Shown here: positions 41,649-43,676 of the stretch, piece after piece
Numbering within the stretch: position 1 is the stretch's first letter
Layout: each line of letters starts with the position of its first letter
NCBI GenBank assembly: GCA_032560695.1
Contig: JAWGHR010000010.1
Span: 1-43,676, forward strand
Length of the DNA: 43,676 nucleotides
Source: Peptoniphilus_A harei_B
Lineage (GTDB): Bacteria > Bacillota > Clostridia > Tissierellales > Peptoniphilaceae
Reading direction: 5' to 3'
Program-made: the position numbers and the translations under genes
Notes under the pieces: generated by a model
What the model saw: only the letters and a program-made list of their open reading frames with translations
Told to the model about the DNA's origin: nothing
The model's database searches: none

Positions 41649-42348
41649 ATTTTTGTCTTATTAATTTTTTAATATTTTCTTCTCTCTCCTTGAGGTTGGA
41701 GTTAATATTTAAAAGCTTGGACTTAAACTTCTTTGACTCCTCAAGGACCTTTAAGTTGGCAAGTCTTTCAGACTCGTTAAGGCCATTGAAGTAGTCGCTT
41801 AAGTTTTCGTCTATGACTTCATAAACTTTGTTGAGGGTCTTAAACCCATGAGTCAAATGGTTTAGGGTCAAGATTAAATCTAGTGCAAATAGGCTGACGA
41901 AAAAGATCACAAGTAAATCAAGAATCCTGTCACTTGATAGGGACAAGGAGAAGAGTAAAATTGGTGTGAGCTTCTTGACGATTAAAATATTTGCAAGGCC
42001 AAAGATCAAGAGGCCATAGAGGCAAACCCTCTTATTAATTTGGAAGGGGTAGTTGGAGTAGTCCCACCAACGTTTGTGGAAAAATCTTTCCAAAAGGTAG
42101 CCAATGATGTACTCAATGAGGCAGGACAAAAAGGCTGAATAAATAAAAATCTCAAGACTTGACTCGAAGTTCTTCAAGATGCCAAAGGATAGGCTGGCCC
42201 CCAAACCATAGATGGGGCAAATGGGTCCCAAGAGGAAGCCCCTGTTGTGAATCTTATCTAGTTCAATGGCAGAACATGGGAAGGTCTCCCAGCACCAGCC
42301 AAGGAAGGAGTAGATAAAAAATATTAAACAAAATTCTTGGTATCTCAT
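41647..42348 (-). CDS. CmpB-type (ABC-transporter type IV) membrane protein
   Basis: 233 residues. Matches the 'putative ABC-transporter type IV' family by its motifs: FFIYSFLGWCWET at the first helix, RGFLLGPICPIYGLG, SCLIEYIIGYLLE and WWDYSNYPF with RVCLYG. Four or five helices fill residues 5-165; the last 60 residues form a charged, probably coiled-coil tail. Function is not established. It overlaps the upstream HD-domain gene by 4 bp (ATGA), so they form an operon. Confidence 0.8.
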   Translation of the reverse strand: MRYQEFCLIFFIYSFLGWCWETFPCSAIELDKIHNRGFLLGPICPIYGLGASLSFGILKNFESSLEIFIYSAFLSCLIEYIIGYLLERFFHKRWWDYSNYPFQINKRVCLYGLLIFGLANILIVKKLTPILLFSLSLSSDRILDLLVIFFVSLFALDLILTLNHLTHGFKTLNKVYEVIDENLSDYFNGLNESERLANLKVLEESKKFKSKLLNINSNLKEREENIKKLIRQK

Positions 42349-42815
42349 GGTCGCACCAACCCAACTTTTACAGGTATGCCCTTAAGAGTTTCGGCAAGGG
42401 ACACGTATTTGTCAGAGTAAGTGACAATCCAAGATTCCAAGTACATTGGTGGAAGGGGAGTCAAGGGAAACATGTGCTTGACGATTATGTCCCTCTCAAT
42501 CCTATTGAGCTTTAGCTCGGACTTGGCATTTCGAAAGGCCTTCATGGGGTGGGTGAAACCATGAATCCATCTCTCTTTTTTGCCGTCGTGCCAGTCATAG
42601 AGGAAGTAATCATGTAGGAGGGCGCCCCTAATCATTGAATCCATGTCCACATCTAAATTATATTTTTCTGCTACTTCAATAGACTTTTTGGCAACAGAAA
42701 TAACGTGAGCATAGACAGAGGTGTCCCCATGTTGGATGAAGTTTTTTGTTTCTAAAAATCTCGTGTTCTCATTTAAGAACTTGACAATTTCTTCTAATTT
42801 TTTTATATTTTCCAT
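42345..42815 (-). CDS. HD-domain hydrolase
   Basis: 156 residues from ATG 42815 (AGGAG at 6 bp; the ATG at 42830 is less well placed). The HD signature is present: the first His in YAHVISVAKKS, then His-Asp in RGALLHDYFLYDW, and a later conserved stretch HMFPLTPLPP. HD proteins hydrolyse phosphate esters, often of nucleotides. This small form, found next to CmpB-like genes here, has no obvious substrate. Confidence 0.82.
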   Translation of the reverse strand: MENIKKLEEIVKFLNENTRFLETKNFIQHGDTSVYAHVISVAKKSIEVAEKYNLDVDMDSMIRGALLHDYFLYDWHDGKKERWIHGFTHPMKAFRNAKSELKLNRIERDIIVKHMFPLTPLPPMYLESWIVTYSDKYVSLAETLKGIPVKVGLVRP

Positions 42816-42944
42816 TTTCAGCTCCTGCAATTATTTTAAACTAAAAAAGTAAAAAAACTTCAAAGTTTTCTTTAAATTTTTATATAAAAAATTTCTTTTT
42901 TACTAAGCTATCAATATTTCTTGTAAAACTATTTGCAAAAAAAT

Positions 42945-42968
42945 AAAAGCCATACAAGTATGACTTTT
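42945..42968 (-). terminator. terminator of the repeat-rich gene at the edge
   Basis: AAAAGCCATAC (42945-42955) pairs with GTATGACTTTT (42958-42968) with one wobble; on the minus strand a T-rich run follows. Confidence 0.75.
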
Positions 42969-42976
42969 ATATTCTA

Positions 42977-43676
42977 CTAAAATTTTGTTTCCATGTAAAT
43001 TCTATTTTTCCCTTCAGCTAAAATATCTTTAACTTCTTTTAATTTTTGTCCTTCCTTGTCAAAGATGAGGACTGATGTTATCTTGTCGATTTCTCTGTCG
43101 AGGAGGCCATATCTCTTCTTGATCAAGTCAATTTCTTTAGGATCCCTTGTTGTAAACTCGTAGGATGTGTCCTCTTTTCTCTTTAGGATAGTTGGCTTTG
43201 TTGATGTCATGTTTAAGAAGTCTGCAAGAGATTCTGTACTTAGGGAAGTTTTGATTTTATTAAGTGGAAGGTCTGTGATTTCTTCTTCGCTTAAAGTTGT
43301 TTGCCTTCTTGTGTCCTCAAACTTAACCCTAGTGGTTAAGTCCCTTGATGTCCAAGGATTATTTTTTAGGGAAGTGATGAGGTCAGGATAATTGCCAGTA
43401 CTTGCAATTTTATTTTCGATTTCTAACTTTTCTTCCTTAACTTTTTCTTTCACATCTTGAGTCTTTTCATTTACTTCTTCTTTGGTATCTTCAGTTTTTA
43501 CTTGAGTTTTTTCTTTTACCTCTTTGGCTTCTTTCTTAACTTCTTCAACCTTAGCTTCAGTTTCAGTTTTAATTTCTTCAGTTTTTATTTCGGCTTTGTC
43601 TTTTACCTCTTTGGCTTCTTTCTTAACTTCTTCAACCTTGGCTTCAGTTTCAGTTTTTACTTCTTCAGCCTTGACT
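42977..43676 (-). CDS. C-terminal part of a Lys/Glu-rich repeat protein (cut by window edge)
   Basis: The frame is open from the right edge to the stop at 42977, at least 232 residues; its start lies outside the window. The visible N-terminal half is almost only K, E, V, T and A with a 29-residue repeat (two copies of TETEAKVEEVKKEAKEVK, DNA nearly identical), predicted to be a long charged helix or coiled coil. The last ~145 residues form a different, mixed domain (about IASTGNYPDLITSL to the end) that I do not recognise. A GTG at 43453 is not taken as the start, because the frame continues upstream with the same composition. Confidence 0.7.
   Translation of the reverse strand, partial: VKAEEVKTETEAKVEEVKKEAKEVKDKAEIKTEEIKTETEAKVEEVKKEAKEVKEKTQVKTEDTKEEVNEKTQDVKEKVKEEKLEIENKIASTGNYPDLITSLKNNPWTSRDLTTRVKFEDTRRQTTLSEEEITDLPLNKIKTSLSTESLADFLNMTSTKPTILKRKEDTSYEFTTRDPKEIDLIKKRYGLLDREIDKITSVLIFDKEGQKLKEVKDILAEGKNRIYMETKF

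Overview
The window comes from a low-GC, Gram-positive, probably fermentative anaerobe of the Firmicutes. The evidence is the AT-rich intergenic DNA, strong AGGAGG ribosome sites with frequent TTG/GTG starts, whiA next to an HPr with both His15 and Ser46, a pyruvate kinase with the C-terminal PEP-utilising domain, a strongly expressed glutamate dehydrogenase, a PrsA-type lipoprotein and an L10 leader. The overall character fits the Peptoniphilaceae (Anaerococcus/Peptoniphilus-like), but that placement is inference. No rRNA, insertion sequence, prophage or CRISPR array was seen.

Layout. 1-195: a GC-rich palindrome and terminators. 196-5758: a membrane-anchored protein with MltG-type LysM-like domains (minus), then a run of overlapping plus genes: RluA-type pseudouridine synthase, AddB-like nuclease, 5-formyl-THF cyclo-ligase, CPBP protease. 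6015-8581: a YitT-family membrane protein and gdhA. 8771-11862: VOC protein, tRNA-Cys, dihydrofolate reductase, and a two-component pair. 11889-16848: signal peptidase I, COG2509 flavoprotein, TrmL, and a nuclease-DinG helicase fusion. 16946-19091: rpmG-secE-nusG-rplK-rplA. 19092-21322: an unusual interruption carrying a second YitT gene behind a long structured leader, and thiT under a TPP riboswitch. 21809-22938: rplJ-rplL behind an L10 leader. 23093-25620: nfo, cysE and cysK. 26040-32450: glmU-prs-pth-mfd. 32503-34981: prsA, whiA-ptsH. 35233-41361: dnaE-pfkA-pyk. 41647-43676: a CmpB-type membrane protein, an HD-domain protein and the C-terminal part of a Lys/Glu-rich repeat protein cut by the window edge.

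Two features stand out. First, the cysK-cysE operon has a 185-nt leader with a perfect promoter, a 27-codon leader peptide carrying three consecutive Cys codons followed by Ser, and an 11-bp intrinsic terminator just before cysK. This is the anatomy of ribosome-mediated transcription attenuation responding to charged tRNA-Cys, on the very genes that make cysteine. Second, four intergenic regions hold arrays of a degenerate repeat with an almost exact 18-bp period (about 9-12 units each). Although the units have diverged heavily, nearly all keep the phase, and in all four loci the same plus-strand frame reads as hexapeptides like D-F/L-V/I-K-N/I-Y. I know of no named family that matches.

Most other genes are ordinary housekeeping functions: translation, glycolysis, DNA replication and repair, cell-wall precursor synthesis and protein export. 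Several are arranged as short translationally coupled operons.
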